Assembly: GCA_021030915.1 (NCBI GenBank)
Contig: JAGEMR010000130.1
Coordinates: forward strand, 1 to 64,000
Direction of reading: 5' to 3'
Source: Astrothelium macrocarpum
Lineage: Eukaryota; Ascomycota; Dothideomycetes; Trypetheliales; Trypetheliaceae
Length of the DNA: 64,000 nt
Part shown: positions 45,283 to 55,800 of the stretch, one piece after another
Layout: each line of letters starts with the position of its first letter
Numbering within the stretch: the stretch's first letter is position 1
Notes under the pieces: generated by a model
What the model was told of the DNA's origin: nothing
What the model saw: the letters and a program-made list of their open reading frames with translations, nothing else
Database searches by the model: none
Made by a program: the position numbers and the translations under genes

Positions 45283-45935
45283 CTAAATCCCATACACCAC
45301 AAACAACCCTCCCAACAAAGCCACCCATCCCCAAATACTCGCTTTCATCCCACTCACTCCCTGCCCCTGGAACGGCTGTGGACTCCCCGTCCCATTCCCA
45401 CCCGCGGTCCCATTCCCGGGCCTCGCAGCAAGAATATAATTCGCCGCCAACGGCGCCTTGAGGCCACTCGCCTGGATGAACGCAGCCAGATCGAAATTCG
45501 TGCGATTATTCCCCTTGCCGAAGCCCGCAAACGCAGCGGGCACGGCGAAGCTCGTCGGCTGCGCAAACAGGTACTGGATGTAGCGGTGCGCGGGGGAGCC
45601 CGCGGGCGGCGAGGGCGAGAGGTACGGCGCTTGAGCCGGGGCCGTCGCGACGAAGGAGATGGGTGTGGGCGAGTTTGCGGAGGAGTTGGTCACGGCGCGC
45701 ACGGAGGGCTGCAGCCAGTGGATGACTTGCGCTTCGGTGGGCGATTGTGGGGTCGGCGCGTCCGGGTCGATCATGACGATGGTGAAGAGCGAGGTGCTGG
45801 TGGTGCCTGCCGGGAGGGATTGCAGGCCGACTTGGGGTTGCGATGCGACGGCTGTGAGGAGGGCGCGGTGAGGTTAGTGAGGTGGACGTGGAGGGTGGGA
45901 AGGAAGGGGAAGTGAAGTGTGGGGGGAGCCGTACT
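45180..45935. other. C-to-G skew island D
   Basis: The + strand is C-rich from about 45180 to 45420 (45301-45360: 29 C, 2 G) and G-rich from about 45580 to 45935 (45841-45900: 33 G, 7 C), crossing over near 45560. The C arm starts about 100 bp outside the stop codon (45283), and the G arm covers the PEBP intron. Confidence 0.75.
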
Positions 45936-46148
45936 GTTTAAGGAGAGTTGCTCGCCTGGGGTGGATACTTTGCCTTGCCAGGCTACGTCGAACTGGGTGG
46001 TTGCGCTGATGGAAAAGTTGGGAGGGATGGCAGAGGAGGAGCTACTGCCTGAAGCACGTTTTGCGAACTCTGCGGTTGAAGTTGCTGAAGCGAGTGGAGA
46101 GGATGCTAGGAGGGCTGCGGCGAGCCCGAATGCTGTGTATGCTACCAT
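45283..46148 (-). CDS. Secreted PEBP-family protein, probably GPI-anchored
   Basis: Exons 46148-45935 and 45851-45283 give 260 aa. The signal peptide is at the start (MVAYTAFGLAAALLASSPLASA). The phosphatidylethanolamine-binding (PEBP/TFS1) core has FTIVMIDPDAPTPQSP (the DPDxP ligand-pocket motif), VIHWLQPSV and HRYIQYLFAQP. A Gly/Asn-rich linker leads to a C-terminal hydrophobic segment WGWVALLGGLFVVYG with no charged tail, the layout of a GPI-attachment signal. PEBPs bind anionic phospholipids and, in yeast, Tfs1 inhibits carboxypeptidase Y. A wall- or membrane-anchored extracellular version is typical of filamentous ascomycetes; its role is not established. The 83-nt intron separates the N-terminal strand from the DPDAP region. 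Confidence 0.87.
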
Positions 46149-47638
46149 GTTGACTATTCTTTGGAGAGGAAGCGAATGAAAGCAAGGAGATGGACAGAGA
46201 AGGTTGAAAGCTGTAAAGGAAAAGTGAAGAAACTCGAGAGTCACTTAGCTGGAGCTCGTGTGTTATATAGTGGAGCTAGTATGCAGCGAACGTCATTAAC
46301 ACACGATCGTAGCTGTAAACCCTGTTAGATATGTCGAGGAAATGTGAAGGTTAAGTTGAGCAAGGGGCCTAGGCCAAGATTGTAATGTATTTCGAGATTA
46401 CTACATGCCGTTTATAGCATACCAGACCAAACCTGGAATGGCTCGTGAAAACCAAGGCTAGATGAAAAGAACTATTTTTTCCGATGGCATTGATACACGA
46501 TAGTAAGGACCAGCTTGACTGCTTCAAACCTGAAAAGCCTCACTGGTGTGTGACGAAGATTCCGTTGGAGGGGCCAGTGAGGAGGAGACTACGCGTCGGC
46601 TTTGGGCATGGCTTTCCTGAAACAGCACAGCGCGAAGCCTTTTCGGCAGATGTCCCGTTGCAAAGAGTGCGATGACATGTTCTGGATAACAAAGTCGACA
46701 TTGACTGCTGGATGCTGTATAAGCCTATGGCCTTTGATGTAGTTTGATGCGAACGCCTGGACAAATTTTCGGAGCTATGTTTTCCCTAAAACGGCATGTC
46801 ATTCGCAGTGGCGCTTCAGCCGCATGTTTTAAGCTTCACCCCATAAACAGACATGTCTACCAATCTAACGTTGGAACTTCCGTCACTCAGCTACGCTCAT
46901 TTCATCAATCAGCAAGAAAAACAAAAGATCCGCGGTGGTTAATCATAATTTCGGTTGCCTAGAACTGCAGAGCGTTTCCGGGCATTCATTCGCATGAAAA
47001 GCAATCTTTTCAGTCGTCACCCAAAGAATTTTCCTGGAATTACGATTTGTCATTATTCTCTCCACCTTTCCGTTGATCTGGGTCAATCGAGTTTTGAACC
47101 TTAATTATCTTCTTCCCACATGCTGATGCGTTTTGTGTCAGTATTAGGCACAAATCAACTCTGTTCAGACTGGCAGAGGCTCTGACATCAGTGCTCAAGA
47201 TTAGGACTGCATAGAGATTATAGGTCGTTGAACTAACAAACGAAGGCGGTACGGCTGATTGAGTGCCTTCCCACACTACAAAAAGGGAAGACACATATCA
47301 TGCGGTGCAAGCGTTATTGCCGTCGTTGCTTTAAACCCAGTGACTGGCGACCATTTCGTTGGCACGTAACTTATCGTGGTCTTAGGCTTGGGTATCGTTC
47401 CAATCTCAAGGAGAATAGTTGGACCCTACCCTGGGATCTCTCTATCAGCTACGGGACCTTGGCAAAGAGCGGTTGAAAGGAGCAAAGCCAACATGCTCGA
47501 TTTCGGTGATTGAATCATAATATTTCATTCAATTTCAAGCACTGATTACCTTATCCAAGATGGGAATGACCAGCCCGCTCCTTTCGAAGGAGTTCAGGTA
47601 TCCAAACAAATAACAAAAACTTCGTCACTTATTCCGTC
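46149..47638. other. Intergenic (PEBP promoter side)
   Basis: Only a short frame with a mitochondrial-import look at 46774-46962 (listed separately). Nothing else recognised. Confidence 0.45.
46774..46962 (+). CDS. Small ORF with mitochondrial presequence-like N-terminus
   Basis: From the Met at 46774 (another in-frame Met lies at 46744) the frame is 62 aa. It is Arg/His/Ser-rich without acidic residues until near its end, and it contains LRSFHQSARKT. This resembles the RxF-HxSAR cleavage context seen at many fungal mitochondrial presequence ends. The frame stops after a short hydrophobic stretch LIIISVA. It could be a tiny mitochondrial protein, the first exon of a gene whose downstream exon I cannot find, or a truncated remnant. 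Confidence 0.3.
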   Translation, partial: AMFSLKRHVIRSGASAACFKLHPINRHVYQSNVGTSVTQLRSFHQSARKTKDPRWLIIISVA

Positions 47639-48879
47639 TTAGAAGATCTCGATGTCAAGCCCTTCACGATCCTTTGAACTCCTATCCCCAGATGATTTAC
47701 CCTTCTTTCCGCTGTTCTGACCTTGCTGACCATTCGATTGACCAGATGAGCCGTTTCCTTGCTGACTTGTACTATTTGTCTGTCCTGAGGAGCTTCCAAG
47801 GGAACCTGTGCTGTTCGTTGAGCCAGTAAGTGTGCCAGTACTGTTCGTTGAACCGGTAAGCGTGCCAGTACTGTTCGTCGAACCGGTGAGCGTTCCGGTG
47901 CTGTTAGTTGAACCAGTGAGCGTTCCAGTACTATTTGTTGAGCCAGTGAGCGTTCCAGTGCTGTTCGTGCTGCTGCTGGTAGAGGTGGCGATAGTGCTTG
48001 TGAGGGTGCTTGTAACAGTGCTGGTAACGGTCTTCGTGACGAGACTCGTGACGAGACTGTTGCCGCCGTTCGAACCACCAGCATTGGTTGCAGTGCTAGT
48101 GAAAACGGATGTGAAAGTACTGGTCAAAGTAGATGTGATGGTGCTGGCGACGTTTGCTGAAGTCAGGCCGGAGTTTGAGCCGGAGTTGAGGCCAGAGTTA
48201 CTTCCAGAGTTGCTTCCAGAGTTCGTCCCAGTGCTATTTCCTGAGCTACTTCCCGCGTTCGTCCCAGAGCCAAGCCCGGAGTTAGTTCCGGAGCCCAGAC
48301 CAGAACCCGTGCCAGAGCTCGTGCCAGAGCCGAGACCGGAGCCCGTACCAGAGCTCGTCCCAGAGCCAAGGCCAGAGTTTGTTCCTGATGTGCAGGTGCT
48401 TTGGGCAGCGCTTGTTACTGTCTGCGTGACCGTGTTGGTGACAGTGTTTGTGCAAGAGCTTCCGGAGTTCAGACTGCCAGAATTTCCTGAATTCAGACTA
48501 CCAGAGTTAGATCCAGAGTTGTTGTTGTTTGAACTTCCAGAGTTTCCATTGCTTCCTGGAAACCCTGTGGACTGTGTGTTGCTTGAGCAGGTGACCAAGA
48601 CGCGCATAGCGATCTGCACTTCCTGCAACTGCAATACCGAAATGCCAACATTGCTCTGGGTCAATTGGGATCCCCTTGTGTTTTGATTCCTGTGTTGGCA
48701 AAGTCAGTTATTAGTCCTGTCAACGAATGCATATTTCAGAAGACGGTTAGCACAGAGTGGCTTACACAATAAGTTGCTTTGTTTCCAATCCCAAGTTTGT
48801 AATCACGGTCGTCATCTCTGCAGCCAATTGCGGAGTCGTTCCGTTGTTGCCCAGACTTCCTTGTCCTTGCTGGCCCTGT

Positions 48880-48914
<35 letters not shown>

Positions 48915-49008
48915 TTGTCCTTGCTGACCCTGCTGTCCTTGCTGACCTTGCTGACCCTGTTGTCCTTGTTGACCCTGTTGGCCTTGCTGGGTTTGGTTGC
49001 CTTGTTGA

Positions 49009-49043
<35 letters not shown>

Positions 49044-49623
49044 AGTTTGGTTGCCTTGTTGACCCTGTTGCCCCTGAAGCTGCAACTGCGAGCTCGATGA
49101 CAATGCAGAGTTCAAATTCTGCGCTACGATGTTGAATGACTGAATTGCAATTTGCATGTCCTGTACACTGATTCTCTGCCCCTGGATCGCTGAGCTTTGA
49201 ATGCGTGATAACGCGAGTTGTGAGGTTCCGAGACTGCTTTGGGCAGATACGATGGACCTTGTGGTACCAATCTCTTCATCGAAGGAGTTTGAAGAGGTGA
49301 TGGCGTTGGCGAGGAGAATGCTGACTTGGGATGTGCCACCGGCGGCGGCATCGCGAGCATTCTGGCAGGAAAGGGATTGAAGGTCTTGGGAAGAGAGAAG
49401 ATTGCTGAGTTGTTGACCTTGGCTTTGACCTTGGCTTTGACCTTGGCTCTGGCCTTGGCCTTGACTAAGAGGTTGCGTGAGGCCTTGAAGGCGGGTATCG
49501 CGGGCAGATGTAAAGTCTTGCTCAAATGATTAGTAATGATAATGGTTTGAGAATGGGACAGCAGGCCGTACCAGTCAAGCAAAGGGCCACTAGGGCACTC
49601 AAAGCCTTGAGATTATGCATCAT
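47639..49623 (-). CDS. Secreted low-complexity repeat protein (Gln/Ser/Thr-rich)
   Basis: Exons 49623-49572, 49516-48766 and 48689-47639 give 617 aa. The signal peptide is MMHNLKALSALVALCLTG (split by intron 1). After a short GQSQGQ tract comes a helical region of about 120 residues (QLSNLLSSQDLQSLSCQNAR onwards). This is interrupted by about 24 tandem GQQ-type triplets and resumes as AAEMTTVITNLGLETKQLIV. After intron 2, SNVGISVLQLQEVQIAM closes the helical part with a Cys. The C-terminal half is Ser/Gly/Asn/Thr-rich: SGLGSGTSSGTG units, TVTQTVTS, then five exact-length STNSTGTLTG units, and a Lys/Asp-rich end. No GPI signal or membrane anchor is seen. Intron 2 has a clean GTAAGC donor directly before an in-frame stop, which confirms that the two halves are one gene. 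It is probably a cell-surface or extracellular-matrix protein; I recognise no homologue. Confidence 0.72.
47811..47960 (-). repeat. Five 30-bp tandem repeats (STNSTGTLTG)
   Basis: Five consecutive 30-bp units starting at 47811, 47841, 47871, 47901 and 47931. They differ almost only at third codon positions, so selection keeps the 10-residue unit. Each contains an N-S-T sequon. Confidence 0.9.
48861..49075 (-). repeat. GQQ triplet tandem repeat (9-bp units)
   Basis: About 24 units of Gly-Gln-Gln (9 bp, third positions varying), interrupted twice by GNQTQQ, which adds N-Q-T sequons. Likely length-polymorphic. Confidence 0.9.
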
Positions 49624-52064
49624 AATAAAGTAATGAGTGTAACCTGCACCGGGCAGCAAATAAACACAAAAAAAACGGAAAGAAAAGAAACAGATGTGAT
49701 TATTTTGGTAAGGAGTGACAACGTAAACTGACAAAAGAAGCGAGAAAAAGACTGACAACACCAAGATTATAGATACCACAAGAGATGAGATAAACGCAAA
49801 TACTCAAACTCGATATGGCAGGGCTTTACTCAAATCGTCGTTTCACCCTCTCCTTACTCCAAGGTGTAGTTTTAACCGGTCCTCAGTCTTCCGAAGCCTC
49901 ATCCGAAAGACTGAAGCATGAAGTGCCTTGTTCTGGGCATTGAGGCCAATCAGGCCCAGGTTCACCAGATCTTTCTTCATCTCATGGATGCGGCATGATT
50001 CCCCTTCTAACGTGAGTCGTTGTAGGTCTGCGGGAAATTAAGGTTGGCGGCCGAGCTTCGACGTTTTAAGTCCAACGTGGATCCCAGAGCCGAGGTCGAC
50101 CGAACGACTTCACCTCTACTGCTCTATAGTTCAACAATCAAACCGTTCATTGCCATGGCAAACTCCCCAAAATTCTTGGCAAACAATGCAAGTCTTCTAT
50201 GGCATGAGGGTTTGTGTAGTACAAAGGAACTTATTTTGGATAGCAAATCCAGTAAACCGCGCAAAGAGAGGGACAAAACACTATGGCCAAAATACCTCAA
50301 TACTACAAGAATATGACTTTATACCTCTATAAGATCTTACAAGAGCTCTGCTTGATTCCACAAACAGCCTCTACCAAATTCCCAGATCGCGGGTACAAGA
50401 TTTAAGGTTCCGCGTGATTGCCAATGCATGAACGTTCCGAAAGAGGCTTTGGGTAGGAAGATTCACCTGTCGAACAGGCATATGAGTTACTGAAACAGCA
50501 AGTCATGGCTAGCAGAAGTCCTTCAAACATATGCGTTTTTGTAATTTTAAGATCATCCATGAGTGGGGCTCTTGTACTCTGTGACTGGTGTATGCCTCAG
50601 TATCTTCCCCAATGCTCTCCACTTTTCACCTGGCCTGTCCCCATTCAAGCCTTAGCCAAGTCGCTTTCTTAATTTATGCTTAGTTTGTCTCGTCTGTGCA
50701 GTTGGGGAAGTCACCGCTATTCTCCGCATAATCCAATTTAGCCATAGGGGTTGTCCTCTGTCGCGTATCCCTCACTCTCTGGAAGGTTCTTAAAAGGCCA
50801 GGCCTGATTGGGTTCATAGGTGCCACAATCATGGTTCCGGATGGTTCTTCTTTCTCTCCCTTGTTAGAGCTGACGGCGGTAGTGGCTGTGGCAGTGCAGC
50901 CAACAATGATCTCTGAGGGGACCGTGTAGAGATGGAAACTCGAGTCAGAAGAATGTGAGAGGTCAAAAGTTCATTTGGGGCCAAATTGTATCATGAAACC
51001 GATTCTTTGATTGCAGAATGCCATCGGCATGTCGAACGAATCCTACAGCGGCAGTTGACATCTGGAAATCGTGGATCCAATGTAGACTTAGAAGAACAGG
51101 TTCCGTTAGAACCGATTCAAGGAAAGAATACGTCGACAAATGACTCTTCGATTCCTATGTAGCATGCCGTCTACAATGGAGAAGCGCCTGGGCTACCATT
51201 TTACTGAAACCGCAGCGCAGCCTTGAGCATTTCGCAAGTTCGACCAAAAGTTATGATTCTAATGGTTGGGCACATCAGCCAGTACCTTTTAGACTATTTA
51301 CACTTCTCAGAGCATCGGGGTTTTCCGTTCGTGGAAGGATATCGATGCTGAAAGTTAAAGCCGCTGGTGAGGTGGATCAGTTCCTTCCAAACCCCAGCAC
51401 AAGATTTTGGTATTGAACGATTTGTACACACAGAAGTCCACGGCAATCGACTGGATAAGGCTCTACTGTCAATCTTACTACCAGGCAACCTGGGGCTGAT
51501 TGAAACAAGTCTTTCATTCCACATGAGCACAAATCTAGCTACACTAGCTACGTACACATCCACCTGCGCCTTCCTCGCGCCTTCCTCACGCCAAAGTTTT
51601 GATATGCCACCAAAGCACGAAAGTCTATAGTCCGGCAGTATCTGCACGGGACCATGAGGTATCAAGAATGATATGAGAGAGAGCAATAGCAATAATGAGA
51701 CAGACACAGAGAGAGAGCACAGTGGGGCGATCAATAAGACCCATACGGATCAGACAGACACATGATGAACAATGAGAACATAGGAACTTGTAAGCAAATA
51801 AGTAATATAGTTTGCTTGATGCTTGAGTAAGGCTTTTTTGGGGAGTAGCCATCCATATGCCAGGGCGGTTTCAATAAAAAAGCTCGCCAAACTGTGTATA
51901 TGTCCTCCATAAAAACACATCAAAAAAAATAATAAATGCCCGTTCGTCGCGCGCACTTTCGCCAGTCATATGTGCACGACTGATCATGCCACAAGAAGAT
52001 TAGTCGAAGAAGACACGAAATAAAAAAGGGTATAGAGAATATGATACAATCCACCCCGCCAATC
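49624..52064. other. 2.4-kb intergenic region
   Basis: Promoter of the repeat-protein gene on the left and the 3' flank of MSB2 on the right. Short frames near 50044-50332 and 51294-51734 have no motif. 51670-51720 holds GAGAGA/GACAGA simple repeats. Confidence 0.45.
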
Positions 52065-52800
52065 TCAATTCCACCCCAACGAATTCTCCGCCATCACCGG
52101 CGCCGAAATCCCCGCCTCCCTTACACTCCGTCCATTGCTACTATTTCCAGACCCTCTCGAATCCCTGCCTCTGCTTCCCCAGCCACCCTCGCTATTCCGC
52201 GCATACGGCGACCACCGCTCGCCACTGCCACCACCACTCCCACGACCCGCACCACCACTCATGAACGCACCCGCACCAGCGCCCACCGCGCCGCCCGTCT
52301 GCGACATGGCGCCGTACGACGGCCCCATGCTGCTCGCGCGATGATGCGACCCCCGCTGCGCCGCTCTCCTGCGACGGAAGCGGCGGGCGACGATGAACAT
52401 GGCCGCACCGTATGCCACCGCGCCCGCGCACACGCCGACGCCGATGCCGACGGAGGACTTGTTGACGGGTTGGGAGGAGGCCGAGTCGCCGCCCCACGGG
52501 GTGCCGCCATCCGTGGGCGAGTCCGACGCGCCCGAGGGATCGTTGGGGTTCGCGCCGCCATCCGCGGAGTCGTCGCCGGGGAGGCCTTGGCCCGCCGCGA
52601 TGGGGAAGGAGGGCGAGACGAGCGACATGAGGGTGCGGACGGATTGGTTGGGGTTGTTGTAGATGGCGGAGAGCGGGGTGCGGACGTTGAGGGCGAGGGC
52701 GTTGACTTGGTCGGAGGGCACGTAGAAGAGGGCGAGCGTGGTGATGTAATGGAGGTCGGGCGTGGTGTCGTAGGGTTGGAGGGCGTGCATGACGACGTCA
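52050..52800. other. C-to-G skew island E
   Basis: The + strand is C-rich at 52050-52350 (52201-52260: 33 C, 9 G) and G-rich at 52450-52790 (52681-52740: 30 G, 10 C), with a GC-rich crossover near 52430. Confidence 0.75.
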
Positions 52801-55800
52801 CCCTGATTGAGGTTCAGGCCGTAGCTGATGCCCTCGGGGAGGAACTGGAAGATTTGGCTGGCGGAACCGTAGGTTTCGGCGACGAATTGGTAGTTGAGCG
52901 AGTAACCGAAGCCGAGTTGCACGAGAGTGGAGTTGCTAGGAGCTTGATGGAAACCGCCGGGAGGTTGGATGATGCGAGGAAAGCTGCTGGGAATGCCAGT
53001 GCCTGTTGGAGGAGGGATTTCGCCGGTCGGTGTAGGCACGAAAGTGATGCTGGAAGAAGCGACAAGTGTCGTTGCAGCATCCGTACCGGTTGGTACAATA
53101 CTTACGGGCGCGGATGACTCGATAGTAGGCAATGTGCTGGAGGCGCCAGGAACAGAACCTTGCATAGTAGCAGTAGCCTCTGGTGATGTGGTTTCGGTGC
53201 TGGGAATTGGGAACGGAAAGCTGATGGATGTAGCTGAGGTTGCACCAGTGGGTGCACTGGTGAACTCACTGCCCGAAGAAGGCACCGAAGATACGCCGGT
53301 CGGAGCACTGCTAAATTCACTACCAGAAGGCGAGCTAGGAGACGCTGTGCTGCTTGCGTAGCTCGACCCTGTCGCTGGAGTGGAAACTACAGTAGGAAGC
53401 GATGCGCTGCCAGTGGTTTCGGTGCCAGTGGGGCTGACAGTGCCAGATTCTCCAGTTGCAGAGGGACTTGGTTGAGATACAGTATTCGGTGTTGTCGCTG
53501 ATGCTGTCGGGGCCGAGCCTCCAGAAAGTGTGGTACTGAAACCAGTGGTAAGTGGTATGCTTTCAGTACCAGAAGGAGCATTTGTTGGAGAGCCAGACAC
53601 CGTTGGCGTGCCCGACGGGAAAGAGATGATGGTCGAGCCACCAGTGGTGATTGGAATAATTGGGACCGGTGTACCTGAACTACTACTACTGCCGCTAGAA
53701 ACTACTGTAGGTTGAGTAAGAGAAGCAGAATCTGGGACGCTGGATGGAATTGTAGTTGCAGCAGTAGTCGCACCAGTGGCACCAGTACCTCCGCCATTGA
53801 GAGCAGTCGAGACGTCCGAGTGTAGGGCAGAAGATGCTACTGAAAGCTGGCTGGAGATTTCTGAAGCTATAGAAGACGATACCGCAGATTGATCAGTCGC
53901 TGTCGACACAACACTGGCAAGCGAAGAACTGAGCGATTGTCCAATACTGGAAATCAAACTCGATTCTGCCGAGGTCACTATGGGAAGGATACCACTGCCA
54001 GTGCCGGAGCCAGTTGGTTGGGTCAATATGCCACTTGTTATACCAGAGACGATTGATGACTGAGCAACAGAAAGAACGCTGCTGAGGGCTGATGGAACTG
54101 GAGCCGTGGCACTGGCAGGAGTACTGCTGACAGGTGTTGTTGAGGCTGGAGTCAGAGTAGGTGTCTGGGTGGTGGGAAAACCATCTGTTCCAGTTGTAAC
54201 AATTGGAATAATAGTCTGGGAAGATGTTGTGGGTGTGCCGTCAGTGCCCGTACTAACGATAGGAACAACAGTGGCTGATGAAGTCGTAAGACTTCCATCG
54301 GTACCTGTAGAAATAATGGGCACAACCGTAGCAGAAGAAGATCCAGATCCAGAAGCACCAGTACCAGGGGCGCTACCGCTTGGAAGAGTGATACCAGATG
54401 TAAGGGGTAAACCAGTACCGGTTCCAGTCGCTCCAGGAAGACTTAGTCCTGAAGTGAGCGGTAAACCAGTATTGACACTAGATCCAGATCCTGACGCACT
54501 GGAGCCCGATGTTTCTGTTCCTGAAGCTGCGGTGCCCGAGGCTCCTGTACCTGAAGCTCCAATTCCCGAAAGACTAATGCTGGAGGTAAGCGGAAGACCC
54601 GAGACCGTACTTGATCCTCCAATGATAGGGATAACAGTTCCAGAAGAACTGCTGCCAGTCGTCTCAGAAGGAGACGCAGTCTGACTTTGCTCAGTTCCAC
54701 TTGGAGTGCCGGTTGCGGTAGTCGGAGCAGATCCAGCACCAGTGGATGCACCCGTGAAGCCCGAAGAGATTCCAGATGAAACAGATGAGACAACTGAAGA
54801 TGCACCAGATGTGACATCAGATATAGCGGAAGATGCGCCAGAAGACACAGCAGATAAGGCAGATGACGCACCAGATGACGCTCCAGATATGGCAGACGAC
54901 GCGCCAGATGACACCTCAGATATGGCAGACGATGCACCAATTGAAACTTCAGATACAACGGACGACGCACCAGATGATGCACCAGATACTGCGGAAGAAA
55001 TTCCAGATGTTGCCTCAGACGCGGCGGAAGAAACTCCAGATGTTGCCTCAGATGCGGCGGAAGATACCCCAGACGAGATACCTGACACGGCGGAAGATGC
55101 AATCGAGGAGATGGCAGAGGTCAAAGTTGGGACAATACCACCAGTTCCAGCAGGGAGTGATGTAACGCCAGTACTCTTTGTGGATGCTTCAGTGGGGCTT
55201 GAGCCCGATGAGGAGCCAGCAGAAGAGCCAGCAATAGAGCCAGGTAGTCGCGAAGCTGTTGAGGCACCAGTGTAGCCAGGGTTCGTTCCTAGAGCAGTCG
55301 ATAATCCAACAATGATACCACCTGAACTTGACGACGAAGTGCTTTCAGTGCCTGGAGAGGACTGTGAAGCTCCAGTAGGAAGGAGAGTCGTCAGCGGAAG
55401 GCCAGTGCCAGTACCGACTGGCGCCTTGGTGGTATCTGATGGCTTTGTAGTATCCGTAGGCTCTGTGCCTGAAGCTGGGCTCGTGGTCGCTGATGGAGGA
55501 ATTGGGCTGGACGGCACATTTGCAGACGAGCCAGGCTTGCTAGATTCCTCTACAGAGCTACTAGAAGGAGTGGACGTGGCTTCGGTACTGTGCTCGGTCG
55601 AACTCTCGGAGGCTGCGGAAGAGACATCAGACGAAATAGCACTCGTGGCACTTGACACAATACTGCTGGCATCGGAGACGACAGAAGAAACAACATTAGG
55701 CAATGAGCTAGTAGGCGGCACAATTGGGATTACTGATGTGCCACCGCCCGTTCCTGCAACAGTCGACGATGGAAGAGTCGATTGCTCTTCTGAGCTTGAT

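Noticed and set aside
52041..53117. Long plus-strand frame opposite the MSB2 tail, and similar frames at 47808-48686 and 56311-57393
   Set aside because: They are antisense shadows of repetitive or GC-rich coding sequence; their translations are low-complexity mirror products.
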